Shown: in pieces, positions 51,001-63,378 of the stretch
Numbering within the stretch: the first letter of the stretch is position 1
Layout: every line of letters begins with the position of its first letter
Source: Atrichornis clamosus
Lineage: Eukaryota > Chordata > Aves > Passeriformes > Menuridae
DNA length: 64,000 bases
Direction: 5' to 3'
Assembly (NCBI GenBank): GCA_013400975.1
Contig: WBMZ01000356.1
Span: 62,001 to 126,000 of the forward strand
Program-made: the position numbers and the translations under genes
Notes under the pieces: model-generated
The model's database searches: none
What the model was told of the DNA's origin: nothing
Seen by the model: only the letters and a program-made list of their open reading frames with translations

Positions 51001-54000
51001 TCTAGTGGGCATCCAAGGAGTTGCAAGCCCTCATTCGTTCTGGAAAATAGCTTTAAGTCCTCACACTTTAATAGCACTGAGATCATTAAGGGATGTTTAA
51101 AGCATACTCAATAGCTATACCACAAACAGAAGTTATTAACAAGTCTCAAATATACAGACACAATGCATCTCCTTGGAAATAAATAATTTACTAAGGAAAA
51201 AAACATAAAGTCTTTGGAACTTTAAGCTTTCAAATGTCCCTAAAGGGTACTCCCACACACTTTAGTCTATTTTATGAAGAAAAAAGGGTGGTTACATATT
51301 TTTAAGTACTCACTGTGTGTGGCCAAAGAAGCAGCCACAACGCTGCACATCACAGACCTCTATGCCAACAAAGGGAAAAGTCATGGCAACATATCTGAAA
51401 GATAGACCCTGCCACTGAAATGAAAGATAAAATCCTCCTCACTACTATGGAAAGAAGAAACTGGGCTTGTTTACCAAACTGCTCTCTGACTACCCAAACA
51501 CAACCATGGCCAATATGGTATCATGAGACACAAATTTCTGATTAAGGTTGACTAAAGAGTAATGACAACATACTTCCATCAAAATAGTTGCATACATGTA
51601 GGTCTCGTATTGAATAAGGATGAGGAAGTCTGAGAAAGAGGGACCAGCAAGGGCTGAAACTGCAGGTGTCTCATTACTTTGAAACGCAGGCTTTGTTCCC
51701 AGCTGATGCTCTGTGAAACAGGCCCCACTTGCAGCCACTGAAAGTGGAACTACATCTTTTAGCCCTTAATTCTGTGAAAAAGAAGTCACAGAGGTATAGA
51801 CCTAGAACACGCGATTTTATAACCTCAAACCAACAGTACTCAGATACAAGAGTAACTCTCTCAAATTAGCTCTAAGGAAATGAAAGCAGTCAGTCCAGAC
51901 TGATCTGTCTATACATAACACATTTTCTAAGCAAGTCAGCACCATTTTCAGGCCATCCCTATAGAAGCAGTGGACAATTTATCATCAACCACACCAAGGA
52001 TATTTGAGTTTCACCTATTGCTTAATGAGACCTCTTGCTGATTCTCATGCTTTCAAGACCAGATCTACTCCTGAAAGTATACTGAAACATGACAAGAAAT
52101 ATCAGACATCACTGAAAGTTTATTTCAGCTATATTCTAGAAACAGGAAAGGTGTGGATTTGAAGCCCGAAGAGGACTCTGCTCTTTTTAGGGGAGGTAAA
52201 ATGTGGTTTTCTAGTACTATGAGGTACTAGAACAAATGATGGTTTCAACTGGCCTCCATAAGGCAGGGAAGACGTGAAATCAGACCACAGTACTGTTTCT
52301 GGAGCTGATCTACTCAGGGAGAAACTCAGCTACAGAACTAGATGTTCTTGGCCTGGACAAACACAGCTGTTTTATTTTCCATCCATGAATGCAAGGGATC
52401 CAGCATGGGAACAAAGCAACCTTCAGGGCAAGAACTAGTAGAGTGAGGTACCATCTTCTGATCTTGCTGCCAACTGAGGACTTAAATACAGGAATACTGA
52501 TGGAAGGTCAGTGAAGGCATGGTTACTTTGTCATTAGGAGATGGGCAGCAGAAGGACAATGTAGGAATCCCTGTAGGAGGTCTGGACACCCACGGATTTT
52601 TTGTCCTGTGCTGCCACTGGCTCACAGACGAGGCTGACATTCCTGTTGGTTTCCACTACCAGCCTCCATTCACACTGTAGCCCCTATGACAGATTCTTCA
52701 GTTATCCTTCAAAACCAATCACACCTAGAATTTACTCATCAGTATTCACTACCTACATACTTGGAAGAAAGTGTAACGTAGTTCATTCTACTAACAAATA
52801 AATGGAATCATACATTTAATTATGTGTGCAGAAATACAAAAGTATGTTTGTGACAAATTTATAAAAAGTAGGAAAAAAGACACAAAATGTTTTTCCTTTT
52901 GAAATATTTGAGAGTCAACATTGTTTTGGGGCAGGAAGGTCGCCTGGAGGAACAGGAAGGGAGAATCAGCACAACAAAGGAAAAATGATTCCACAGAATT
53001 CTAAATTTGTCTTTGTGCTGCTACAGTGTAGCAGTTCTTTTGTTCACATTTCAAGAATGTTTACAGTATTGCCAATAAAAAAACCTATTCAGACTGAAAC
53101 CATGTTGAATGCACCAATATTCTAGTATAAGGACAAGAACAGACTAGGCCTCCTCTCAATAGTTATCATTGATTTACCTTAATTTTTCATATATTTCCCA
53201 TAGGTTTCAGGGGTTAAAGGAAAATCTCCATTTGTCCTATTTGATTAAGAACACCTTAAACAGTCATTCTCTTATCATCAGCTCTTTTCACTTTTAATTA
53301 TTGACACATTTACTCACAACCAGAAAAGTTCTAATGCAATGACAGCATACTGAAAAATGCAACTATTTTGCTCCAAAAAGTTTTATAGAATACTTTGTTT
53401 GCTTCTGACCAATGAGAAATTACTAATTTTCCTCTGTTTCACTTTGTGTTTCTGATGTGAACTCAAAAAATTAGACAGAACCTGATAATAATACTCATTT
53501 CCCCTCCTGACAGCTTGAAATCATGGAAGACACCAATTTCTGCTCACTTTTATGCAAACTGCAACTCAATTTTCATTTGCACAGGAGTTTTCCATGTACA
53601 CAAAAACTTCTTAGTGGTCAGCAGTAACAAAAAATCAGATGAAGGGAAAGAAATGAAAACTCAAAGTTTTTGAAAAATAAAGACTTGAACATGCACAGAT
53701 ATACTTGAATGTCTCTCCCAGAGCTCTGAAATCATTGGTTCTTGCCACCAAGCTTCCACTACTGCAGAAAAGGACATTTTCAATATATTGTCTAAAGAAG
53801 AACGTTAAAAACCCATCAGTAACCACAATCATGGCTGGCACAGTGTAGAATTGCCACTCCAAGCAGACAAATGTGGCTTAGATATTTATTAAGATTTCAG
53901 TTATTTCGAGGAACCCAAACTGAGTCTATTTAGCTGTAACACATTTGAATGTTCACCTATACATTAACACAGAAGTAATCCATGTAATATTGCTTTAAAC

Positions 54001-55310
54001 ATTTGTTAAACTCTCCAGTGATACAAACACCAGAATCGCAGTTTCCAAGAACTACAGATTATTTTGCCCATGACTGGTCCCACATTTTATTTCAATTTAA
54101 AATTCTAATTTCTTAGCATTTTATGAATACAGTCAGTAACTACAGATGGGAAATACTGAAATTCACAGGTTCTTTTAGTTACTAATTATATGTCTGAGTT
54201 TCTTTGTCTTTCCTTGTCTCTCCTTAATTTTTCATTCTGGTACATACAAAACATATTCTGCTTCAAATGTAAAAATCAAAGGTGTATTTTTTTAAATACA
54301 GAAATGAAATACCACTCTGTATGACAGCTATGCTCTTAAAATTACCTACTGGTATTTTTGCTTTGTTTTATGTTTTCTGCTTTTCTGTACATTGCTGATG
54401 TTGAAATATTTTGTATTAGGTGTGATACTGACCAGTACCAGTACTACACAGATGGTAGAGATTCCTTCAGTGTGTTAAGAATTTATCCTCGTCATTTCAT
54501 TCATATTATTACTTTCCTGCCTGGGTTTTATGTTTCCATTCTCTGTAATGAGATTAAGTAAAGTGCCCTCTCAACCCAGCCCATCCTCAAATAGCCTCAC
54601 AGATATTCTACATTAAGATTACACATTACTAAGAAAATAGGTTAATTTTCAAGCTAGGATGAACCAAATAGATACATCTTTAGTGGCTTCAGTTAAATTT
54701 GGCTTACTCTCTTCATAAAAGAGATATCACACACATTTGAAATCATGTGTTTCTCTCAGCTATGTACTGCAGTGCTTAAATTTCCAAATTGGTTTTGTAC
54801 TTGTGGGATGTAACACAGTTCCTGCAATGACTGACTATTACCTCTGTGGCAACCAACTTTTTAACTCTTCTGAAAAAAAGACAAACTGTTTCTACAGTGG
54901 CAGACATACCTAATTAGGCTACTTGTCCTTCCTAAAGGGTAGGGAAGATTGATACTTTTTTCTAGGTCATGGGATCTTCTCCAGCTATTCCTGTCCCAGG
55001 CTTTAAATACACTGGCTCTGGCAATACAGTGCCAGGGTAGCTGAAGAACCCGCACCTCCTTGGCCAACCATAAGCATCAATGGCCAGGGCAAAACTGCTG
55101 ATATGACCCTCTGCAGTTTATCCCCCCTACTCTCCCACTTATGCAGGAGAGTTGGAAGGGTCCCACTGCCTCCAACCCAACCTGTTTGGACTAAGAGATG
55201 AATGGGAGGAGATCCTGAAGCCCTGTTCAGAGCCTCTGGCTTTTCTGTAGTTACTTGGACACATTCAAAACTAAGACTGAGAATTCATTTCCAGAAAACC
55301 TTAAAGGAAC

Positions 55311-55328
55311 TATTATTATTATTATTAT
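55311..55328. repeat. (TAT)6 microsatellite
   Basis: Six perfect TAT units. Confidence 0.92.
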
Positions 55329-56773
55329 GGTAAAACATGAAGTGGAGTACTTAACTAATAGAATCACACTGACAACTGACTTCTAACCAGCTTGGCTTCT
55401 CTATAGTCTACAGCTCACAAGGGCTTGTATATATATTATAGGTTATTTCAACATTTGTGAATTCTTATCAGCATTATTTTTTTATTTTTAGGCCTTCTTT
55501 GACTTATTGTTTAACTTTAGCTCCTCTTCAGGTGCTCTGTGGAAAATGTACTTATGTTTAAAAGCATAGATGCTTTGGCTGCACTGTCTTACAGAAAACC
55601 TGACATTTGACTCTGTAACATACTCTGGGAAAAAAAAAAAGGACGAATGGAAACAGCAGCTCCCATGGCACTCGTGTATCCTCTTAACATTTTCTTGTAA
55701 CTATACTGTTTTATAGATGAAACTGTCACTGCAAAAATGACAAATATAACACATAAAAGAACAAAAATGGGCAATAAATCACAGCTGACACTGCAGCCCA
55801 TTGAAATGCATTCAGCCAGTGCTGCAGAAAGTAGGAACATTTCCTTGCTTTGCATTCTGCCCAGCTGAGCAAGAGGACCAGAATCCTCGAACAATTGGTA
55901 CAACAATTGTTGGGGCCATCATGTAAAAACAGGCTTAGAATTTCACTTTGGGGAGTCAGATCCATTCTCATTCTGCTTTCCTTGTCACTTGGCCTTGCAA
56001 CAGCATTTAAACAGGGCTTTGGCATTACAGCACACAGGTGCTCATTCTCCCCTGGATAACTATCCACAACTCCCACTAATGTAAATGTTGTCCAGCAGTA
56101 TCAAGAGAAGAATAAACTTCTGAAATGGTGTATTCAACCTTCAGACAGATATATCTGCACACAGGTTTGTTATTAGAGACAGCATTCTAGTCTCAACTGG
56201 GAAATAGTGGGTTCTACATTACCCAAAATAGCACTTCGGGTTTCAGCACGTCAGAACACATCTGAATCAGTGTTACATGGTTTGGGATGGAATAAAAATA
56301 AATGTGAATGTCTGTCCAGCCCAAGTTGCTATACCTCAGATGCATTGCAAAGGACAACAAAATAGGTAAATAGCAAAACACTCACATTTATGCTGTTGGT
56401 TTTTGTGTTAAAAAGCAAACTGTGTTTTTAGTAATGCAGTATAAAACTGGAGTATATCCCTTGACATAAAAAAATTCCATGGAGTTGCAATTTAATCAAT
56501 CAATGATTTCATTTAATTTTTTTCACTTTTACTGAGGAATGGCTGAGAACAGAATGTGACCCAGAATATAGCAATAAATCTTACTATGTGTTGAATACAC
56601 ATCTGAAGAAATGTGTATATTTTATTATGCTGCTAACTTTATAAGGGAGAAGAAACCAACTGGGATAATTTTATGACTGCTTTAAATTTGTTTATAAAAT
56701 ACGGTGATCATCTTGACCTTAAGGTACACAGAGTAAAAATCATTTAAGCTTTAAGCTTTTGCCACTATCATTT

Positions 56774-56789
56774 AAAAAAAAAAAAAAAA
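56774..56789. repeat. Poly-A run (16 bp)
   Basis: Uninterrupted A run; no retrocopy body is recognised upstream. Confidence 0.85.
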
Positions 56790-58604
56790 TCTTCCCAATT
56801 CTTAAGCATCAGTTATCTTACAGAACTTCTGACATATCCTGTTGCATCTGATTTGTACCAAGAATTTCATCTATGAAGACTGTACAATACAGAACTCTCT
56901 CTTCCAGCTGCATGTGTAATTAACAATGGGTAGTAAAAAGGGCGTTCTATGGAAATCAGTCTTAATAATATCCAGTGAAGTAGTGGCTGCTCCACTAAAT
57001 CACAAGTGGAAATACTTTAATTTAAATATAAGTAGCTCAGGCATATTTCAACAATTAAGAAAATGCCTGAAAGAATGAACACCCTAATCATAATTCCAAG
57101 CATGCTATTTTATCAGAATGCAGATAGAACAAAATATATGAGGGCCAAGGGAATACAAATATGGCTAATTTAAACCTATTAGATGAAGCGTCTCTTACAA
57201 AATAGTGAAACAAACTCCAAATGATTTCAGGCTTTCTCAAAAACATGCATTTGTTACTCAACTTTAAAGTTAGGATCACACAGTCCCATATGTATGTGCT
57301 AAGTTTTTTGATAATATTCTACATGATTTCAACTGTACCATTAAACTGTACTTATGAAAACATGGAGACAGTATCATGAGTACTATTATGCTTCATGTAC
57401 ATGTGATCTTTGTTCCTGGCAGACAGGTGTAAGATAGTCAGGTATTCTCCCTGTCTGTTGTAGTATAGGGTCAACTGAGTGGATTTCAAGCTACTTATTT
57501 GTTGTAAGGTAACACTGAAAGCTAAACACTACCCCCCAGATTTGAATTCCTCAGCTACTAAGTTATTGAATCAGTGATAATAACGTGTTCACTAACAATA
57601 CTAATTTCCCTCTTTGGCTTGTAAGAGTCAAAATCACACAGCTGCCTTTACAGTAGGTTATCTTATGCTATAACTCAAGGACAACTCCACTGTAAGTATT
57701 TAAGTGCAACTGCAAGGTTAATTTCCCTTTGCTAGAGGCTGCAAAGGCAAACGGAAGCAAGGAGTGGCTGTCAAGATATTTAGGGCAATAGCTGGTATTC
57801 CTATAAATGGAAAATGTATTATTTTTATATGAAAAAGGAAGGAGAAAGGAAGGACAAAAATAAATTAATAATGCATTGTTTATAAACTGCACCAGTAAGA
57901 GACAAGACGAGTTGATGACGAGGATGGAGGAAATGAGTGCAAGTGGAATTGGCTTGAAAGCTGAGCTGTATTATCATGATACTTCTGAAGAGGAAGGCCT
58001 TTCAAAATTGGTAATGATATTCAGGAATGCAGCCAAGATTTTAAATTTTCATTATGCAAGAAGCATCAACTACCAACCCAAAGAAATCCGAAAATGCCAT
58101 CCTTGACCTTCCCACTGCCAGTTATGTATCTCCTCAAATGCTAAAAGACAGAAGTAATTTCTTGATCTCAAATGTAATTACTTTGGTTCTGAAGAAAGAA
58201 GTGAGGAATAGGCACTGAACAGAAAATGTTAAGTGACATTTAACAGTTGCAGCTGTAGGTCTTGTGGTAACTACAGGTAACAACAGTCCTACCCTCTCCA
58301 CATAAAGAAGTCCTCTTACTTTTAGATTCTTTCCACACTCTTGAAATTAATAGGAGAAAAATGTGGGGAGAATGTGCATCACTCCCTGCTCCCTCATGTG
58401 TGGCCCAGCTCCTGTAAACTCCCTTTAAGAAAACCTTTGGGTTTCTCATGGATACTGCAGATCCCATTACTTGCTGTACTACCCTGAAGTTGAAAAGCCT
58501 GCCTAAGGGACCCCTAGACAGGATGTCTGTGCAGAAAAAGAGGAATTCTTGTTGCTGTCATGGGACAACCATGTGGGCTGGGTGAGATTTTGTCAGTCCT
58601 TATT

Positions 58605-58634
58605 GCAAATGAGAAGGAGGCAAATGAGAAGGAG
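58605..58634. repeat. Perfect tandem duplication of a 15-bp unit
   Basis: GCAAATGAGAAGGAG occurs twice head to tail without mismatch, which suggests a recent duplication. Confidence 0.9.
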
Positions 58635-60216
58635 GAAGCTGTTTCCTTCCTCTGAGCACACAGTCTTTCGAACATGAGATGGGACTGGGAAGATGATGAG
58701 GGGATTTCAAAGGCTTTCTAATTCCATGGATAGCCATAAATGCTATTTGCAGGTATAATTTGGTGCTTTCTTTTCCACTGTAAAATTAAATTCTGGTAGA
58801 GCTTTTTTGTTTTAATGAAAAGAAAACAAAACAGATCTGACAGACAATCACAGAGTGACAAAGCAACCAAACACATTCTTTGCCAGTTCTTCTATGCTAG
58901 CCATATCTCTGTTGTCTCACTGTTAACTACTATAGCCATCTCCTTGTGAAATAGGCTTATCTTCAGTGTTTCCTCTAGCTATCCAGTTTTGCATTGAAAC
59001 AAATAAAAAAACAAAGCAAGAAAAGAAAAACATTCTCCACAGGGAAAAATGTAGATGCTTATTTGAATCCTGTGAGGAAGAAATCAAAACCTGTTGAAGT
59101 TCAAGGCTATGGAAGAGATCTTGTCTCTTCAATGCTTTAGCTGAATTGTCAAGTAAAAAAAACCAAAACCTGAGGTATAAAAATATATGTCACAGCTTCT
59201 GACAAGCAGTAGTAACAAGAACAAGCTACTACTTCCTGGCATCATCCAAGTATGTTATTCTGGTTAGTTCATATGTTGTTACATAACACAAGTATACATG
59301 CAGCAATGTAGTCATGACTGACGAGGTAACTCGGGCATTACTGATCACTCAGCTTAGTTATTATAACACATACCCCAGAATTAAAAGCTACAGCAGACAT
59401 GTCACTAATCCTCTTATCTTAAGCTGAATCATTTACCTGCCTCTTATTGACTGTAGCAGTATCGAGATGCCAGACACCTGAACTTGTCCTCATCTCTCAG
59501 ACACCCCGGTAGCAACATATACGTGCTTCCCAAGGAACTATGCCCGTATTCTTGAAAAAGGCAATGATTTTATCATACACTAAAAGCTGAGGGACTAGGT
59601 TTACTTCTCTCATTACATATTTCATCACACTCACCTCAGGTTCTAGAGTTTTTAATGCCCTTTGCTTCTGTTTGAAAATAAAAATGTTTGCAAATCCCTG
59701 AAAAGTTTTATGCATGTGTTTCTTTTCTGACAAAATGAGTCATTTCCCCAAGTTCATAAAGATTTTCTGGTATTCTCTGAACCATCCTTCAAGCCACATA
59801 CAGCCTAATAATGGTTTCACTTGAGTACTGAGTTTACTTTGACAATTAGATTTTAAATCCTTAAGTCTTGCTCATTCTCATATGTCACATGCTAGGTTAT
59901 TATATTTTAATCCTAGAACTCATGTATGACATAATTAAAAAGCAATCTATTTTATTTCCTTATTTTAATTTCTTTCATATTGCAGTGTTGCCAGAAAGTA
60001 TGATCCTCCCAACATTACACAGACAAAAACCCCAAATCCACTAATACTACACCTTTGTCCTAATTTGCACAGGCAACTCTTGAGCCTAAATTATTTAGAA
60101 ATTCTAGTGCCTTGATCTAATAGCAGAGAAAAAAAATAAACAGGTACACAGATACATATCTATGTTCAAACTGTCACTTAATTTATGAATGGAGCAAGAC
60201 TAGATCTCTTTACAAC

Positions 60217-60551
60217 ACGAGGCTTGAAGGAACATTCCACATATCACACACACAATGGGCACATGCAGCGGAGTTGTACGTACAGGGACACGAGTGCAAG
60301 TTTTGGTGCCAAGCACACCATTCAATTTAATGGAGCTGAGGAAAAAATTACAAACAAAAAGAAACTCTTAACATACAAAACTGTTTGTGAGCAGAGAAGG
60401 AAGGAAGTGTCAGGGGAAAGGAGCCGGAGAAAATGAGACAGAATGGGCATGATGACTTGTCTGTACTTGAACATCTGACCTGTTAGCTGGTCGTCGCCTG
60501 CAGCAGGGGCGATGCGAATGTATGGTGTTGTAAGCTGAGTCACGATTATCG
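60217..60551. promoter_or_regulatory. Local CpG cluster with an AP-1/MARE-like site
   Basis: In an otherwise CpG-poor intron this stretch keeps about ten CpGs, six of them within 60491-60551 (GTCGTCGCC, GGCGATGCGAAT, CACGATTATCGC). TGAGTCA, a perfect AP-1 core, sits at 60536-60542 in the context AGCTGAGTCAC. A 146-codon open frame covers the area on the minus strand (60322-60762) but has no known motif. A regulatory element kept free of methylation is one explanation; a decayed GC-rich repeat is another. Confidence 0.25.
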
Positions 60552-63234
60552 CAGCTAAGGCAAAGGAAGATTTCCAGGTCAGCATGCATGAGGGAAAAAA
60601 AAGCCAGACTGAAGCTACGCCAGCAAGAAGAATCTTGGTCAGTAGTTTATTGTCTGAATTTTTTACAAATAAAACCCAAAAAACTCCCACAAGTTCCTTT
60701 TCATCTTCAGTTGTTAGTTTGGTTATTTTGCAAATTAATAAGCTCTCGTATGTGACTTTCATTCAGGAAGAGGACTCAAAGCACATTATTTACATATACT
60801 GCATTTGAGGAAACAGGCTCTACTATTCACAGCACTGGGCTTTCTAAGTGAAAACTAGCTGCTTATTCAGATTACCCTAGTGTGAACTTCTCCAAGTAAT
60901 TTGAACTAGTTTCACTTTTTATTTTCCTATTTCATAATACTACATTTTTCCTATAATTTTTTAAAGATAATTTTTATTTAAAGTATTTTTGAGCTAGTTA
61001 AGATTAATTCTTCTTGTACCCATTTGGGCCGCTGTTCTGAAAATGCACACACTACTTAACGTATACAGGGAATGACCACTGAGAGGTGGCACGCTTTTAA
61101 TTAGGTATGTATTTAACTGTTTGAGGTCTCACTTTCAAGTTCACAAGGAAAAGCTGAAAACCATGAATTGTCTGTGCCCCTCAAGTATTCAGACTTTTCT
61201 GAGAAAGCGGTGACAACCACTGGCTGCTACAGACAACTATTACATGGCTCACATTAATAAATCTGTTATTTCTTTGTTTTCCAGCAGTTCTGTGATTGCC
61301 TCTAAATGGTTAAGCACACTGTGATACATATATATTAAGGAATATAAAAAAAATTAAAAGGTCAGATCCAACATCATGCAGCTGGAGAATGATGCAAAGA
61401 AAAAATATTGGAAAATTAAGGACAAAATTATATGAAAGATCACTCATTTACATAGAACAGCCTGGGTGCTATTAGAAATGTGGCAACGAGAGAGGAAAAT
61501 AGATCATCTACCATCTGCAGACAATTAAACTCAAAACTGCTGCTGCATAATATTTTGAAATATCCCTCTGCAACACTGAAACGCAGTGTTGATAGTAGCT
61601 TCTAGAGTACTGTTGCACTGGATTTAAAATATTATAATATCCTTTTCTCTCTCATAATTAATGAAAGCCTTTCAATATTGCAGAATTAGAACAATCACGT
61701 CTCCCTCTTGAGAACTGCATTCCTAGGAGATAATCAAGATGTTTCTATCCATACAGTGTTGTAAGTCATACCAGGAAATATAGTCTTAATATAAATCACA
61801 AACCACCACAAAGTTGATAGTAATAAACTTGGAGGAGTTTTGGAATGTTTTCAACTTAGTCTGCTGAGATTTTACAGTCATTTAGCTTGAAGAAAGAGTA
61901 GGTATATGAAAGCCGTATTTCAAGCAATATATGACAACCTTTATTACCACTGGTACAAAAAGCTATTCCTGATTTTTGTTTGTTTGTTTGTTTAATTATC
62001 TTGCCAAAAATAATGGGAGTGGAAACCCTGCAGTCTCCACATTTGTATATACACCGAATAGTCACAGAGGTCCTAAAAGCCTTCCTCTACAGAAAACTAA
62101 GATCAGAAAGCTCGGCATCACAATAATATGCTGTCTGATCCTTCTCCTAACAAAGTCAGTGGCAAAGGCTTTCTTTTACTTCATCAGGAGAAGAAGAAGT
62201 AGAACTTTCAGCTCTACAAAACCCAGTATTCTCACCCTAATTTTACACTTGTAACTACTGCAATCAGGATTTTTATATGATCTCTAAAAGAACACATTTC
62301 ATTTTTAAAAATGTAATGGTCATAAAACAAGATCATTTTTAAAAAGGGTACAAATTGAAGTTGCTTAAAATATACTTGATGGAATGAGACAGTATTATCT
62401 AGCTACTGACCCTAGACATGCATTTGACCTAGTAGAATTAGGCTGTACTTTTCTAGAGACAGGCTGTATTCTTCTAACAAGAAGCCTGTCAATATGATAA
62501 TATGTTATCTGGTGCACTTTGTCTCTGATACAGCAACAAGGTTCAATATCTGCCCATTGAATACATGCTTGACAGTAAAGTACATGCATTATTCCTGCTG
62601 ACATCAACTGGAGGGAAAAGTGAACTCAAGGTACAGAACAGTTCTGCTGGATCTGGGGCAAGAACACTCTCTGTTTTACGCTTATGTATTTTTATTTTAA
62701 GAAAAAATAAAGAAGTGTATGGTGGGCCATGGAATGAACACTGCATGACAGTGATGAAACCAACTCTCAATGATCTTAAGTAGGTCTTTAGGGCACCAAC
62801 AACTTTATTAGCTGAAGGTGAGATAATTAAAGGAAATATAGCTAGCAAGTGATATATATATGCTCATGACTCCCAAACTGGTCCTGAGGGCAGACTTCAA
62901 ACAGGCTAAGCACATATCCCTTATACAGACAATGGGGTGGCTTGGCCAATCTCAGCTGGCTCAGTGGAGCAACTTGAAAGTTGCCCTGGGTGACCTTGAT
63001 GCCAAAAGGGCTCCTGATACACTTGGTGCAATCCTCAAATTCCAAGGGAATGAAATTGCAGAAACTTTCAAGAAACAAGCATACAGTTGGCTGCATTGTC
63101 ATGTTGATTTTGTAGGTTATGTTGTACGGCACAGGCCTTTATCCAGTAAAATACTTACATGTCTACTCTAAGACGGAATAGTTGCAATATAGTCAATGAG
63201 ATTATTCTTTGTGCCCAAAATTAGGTACATAATT
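60552..63234. other. AT-rich intron with a TTTG repeat, nothing else recognised
   Basis: No exon or named repeat is recognised. Around 62860-63171 long frames are open on both strands (103 codons +, 96 codons -) without any known motif. Confidence 0.55.
61975..61993. repeat. (TTTG)n microsatellite
   Basis: TTTGTTTGTTTGTTTGTTT. Confidence 0.92.
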
Positions 63235-63378
63235 GACTTGATTAGGGTCTAGTTTGTCAGAGCATGGTGCTAATAATGCCAAGGTCATGAGTTCAATTCC
63301 TGTATGTGCCATTCCTTAAGAGTTGGATTTGATGATCCTTGTGGGTTCCTTCCATCTCAGAATATTCCATCATTCTGT
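63235..63378 (+). mobile_element. tRNA-Ile-derived SINE with CR1-like tail (TguSINE1-like)
   Basis: The 5' part matches a tRNA-Ile(AAT) gene: CAGAGCATGGTGCTAATAAT, then GCCAAGGTCATGAGTTCAAT, against AGAGCGTGGTGCTAATAACG and CCAAGGTCGCGGGTTCGAT. The anticodon arm (CTAATAA) is intact. A B-box-like GAGTTCAATTCC lies at 63289-63300, and the acceptor-stem remnant TGTATGTGCCA follows. The 3' part, GAGTTGGATTTGATGATCC then TTGTGGGTTCCTTCCATCTC, ending in TTCTGT, is the CR1 3' end, which lets CR1 machinery copy the SINE. From established knowledge, this tRNA-Ile plus CR1 design is the songbird TguSINE1 family. Many changes from the tRNA, mostly at CpG sites, show it is not young and not a working tRNA gene. 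The 5' limit is uncertain by a few bases. Confidence 0.85.

Larger units (their letters stand above)
48109..60216. other. AT-rich intron with simple repeats, nothing else recognised
   Basis: Simple runs (55311-55328, 55630-55640, 56774-56789) and a 15-bp tandem duplication (58605-58634) are present. I see no exon, RNA gene or named mobile element. Open frames are all below about 120 codons. Confidence 0.55.

Noticed and set aside
54842..54869. 28-bp minus-strand micro-exon candidate: TTTTTTTCAG acceptor, then a stretch reading VATE in one frame, then GTAATAG
   Set aside because: It briefly resembled the PTPRM exon expected before the transmembrane exon (ending VATK). In the phase needed to join the 43171 acceptor it contains a TAA stop, and the rest of the peptide does not match.
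55140..55200. GTTGGAAGGGTCCC resembling a CR1 end
   Set aside because: The flanking words do not follow the CR1 order, and there is no ATTCTATG-type terminus.
60322..60762. 146-codon minus-strand frame with hydrophobic runs
   Set aside because: No known family, no splice sites in phase with PTPRM; kept only as part of the CpG-cluster observation.
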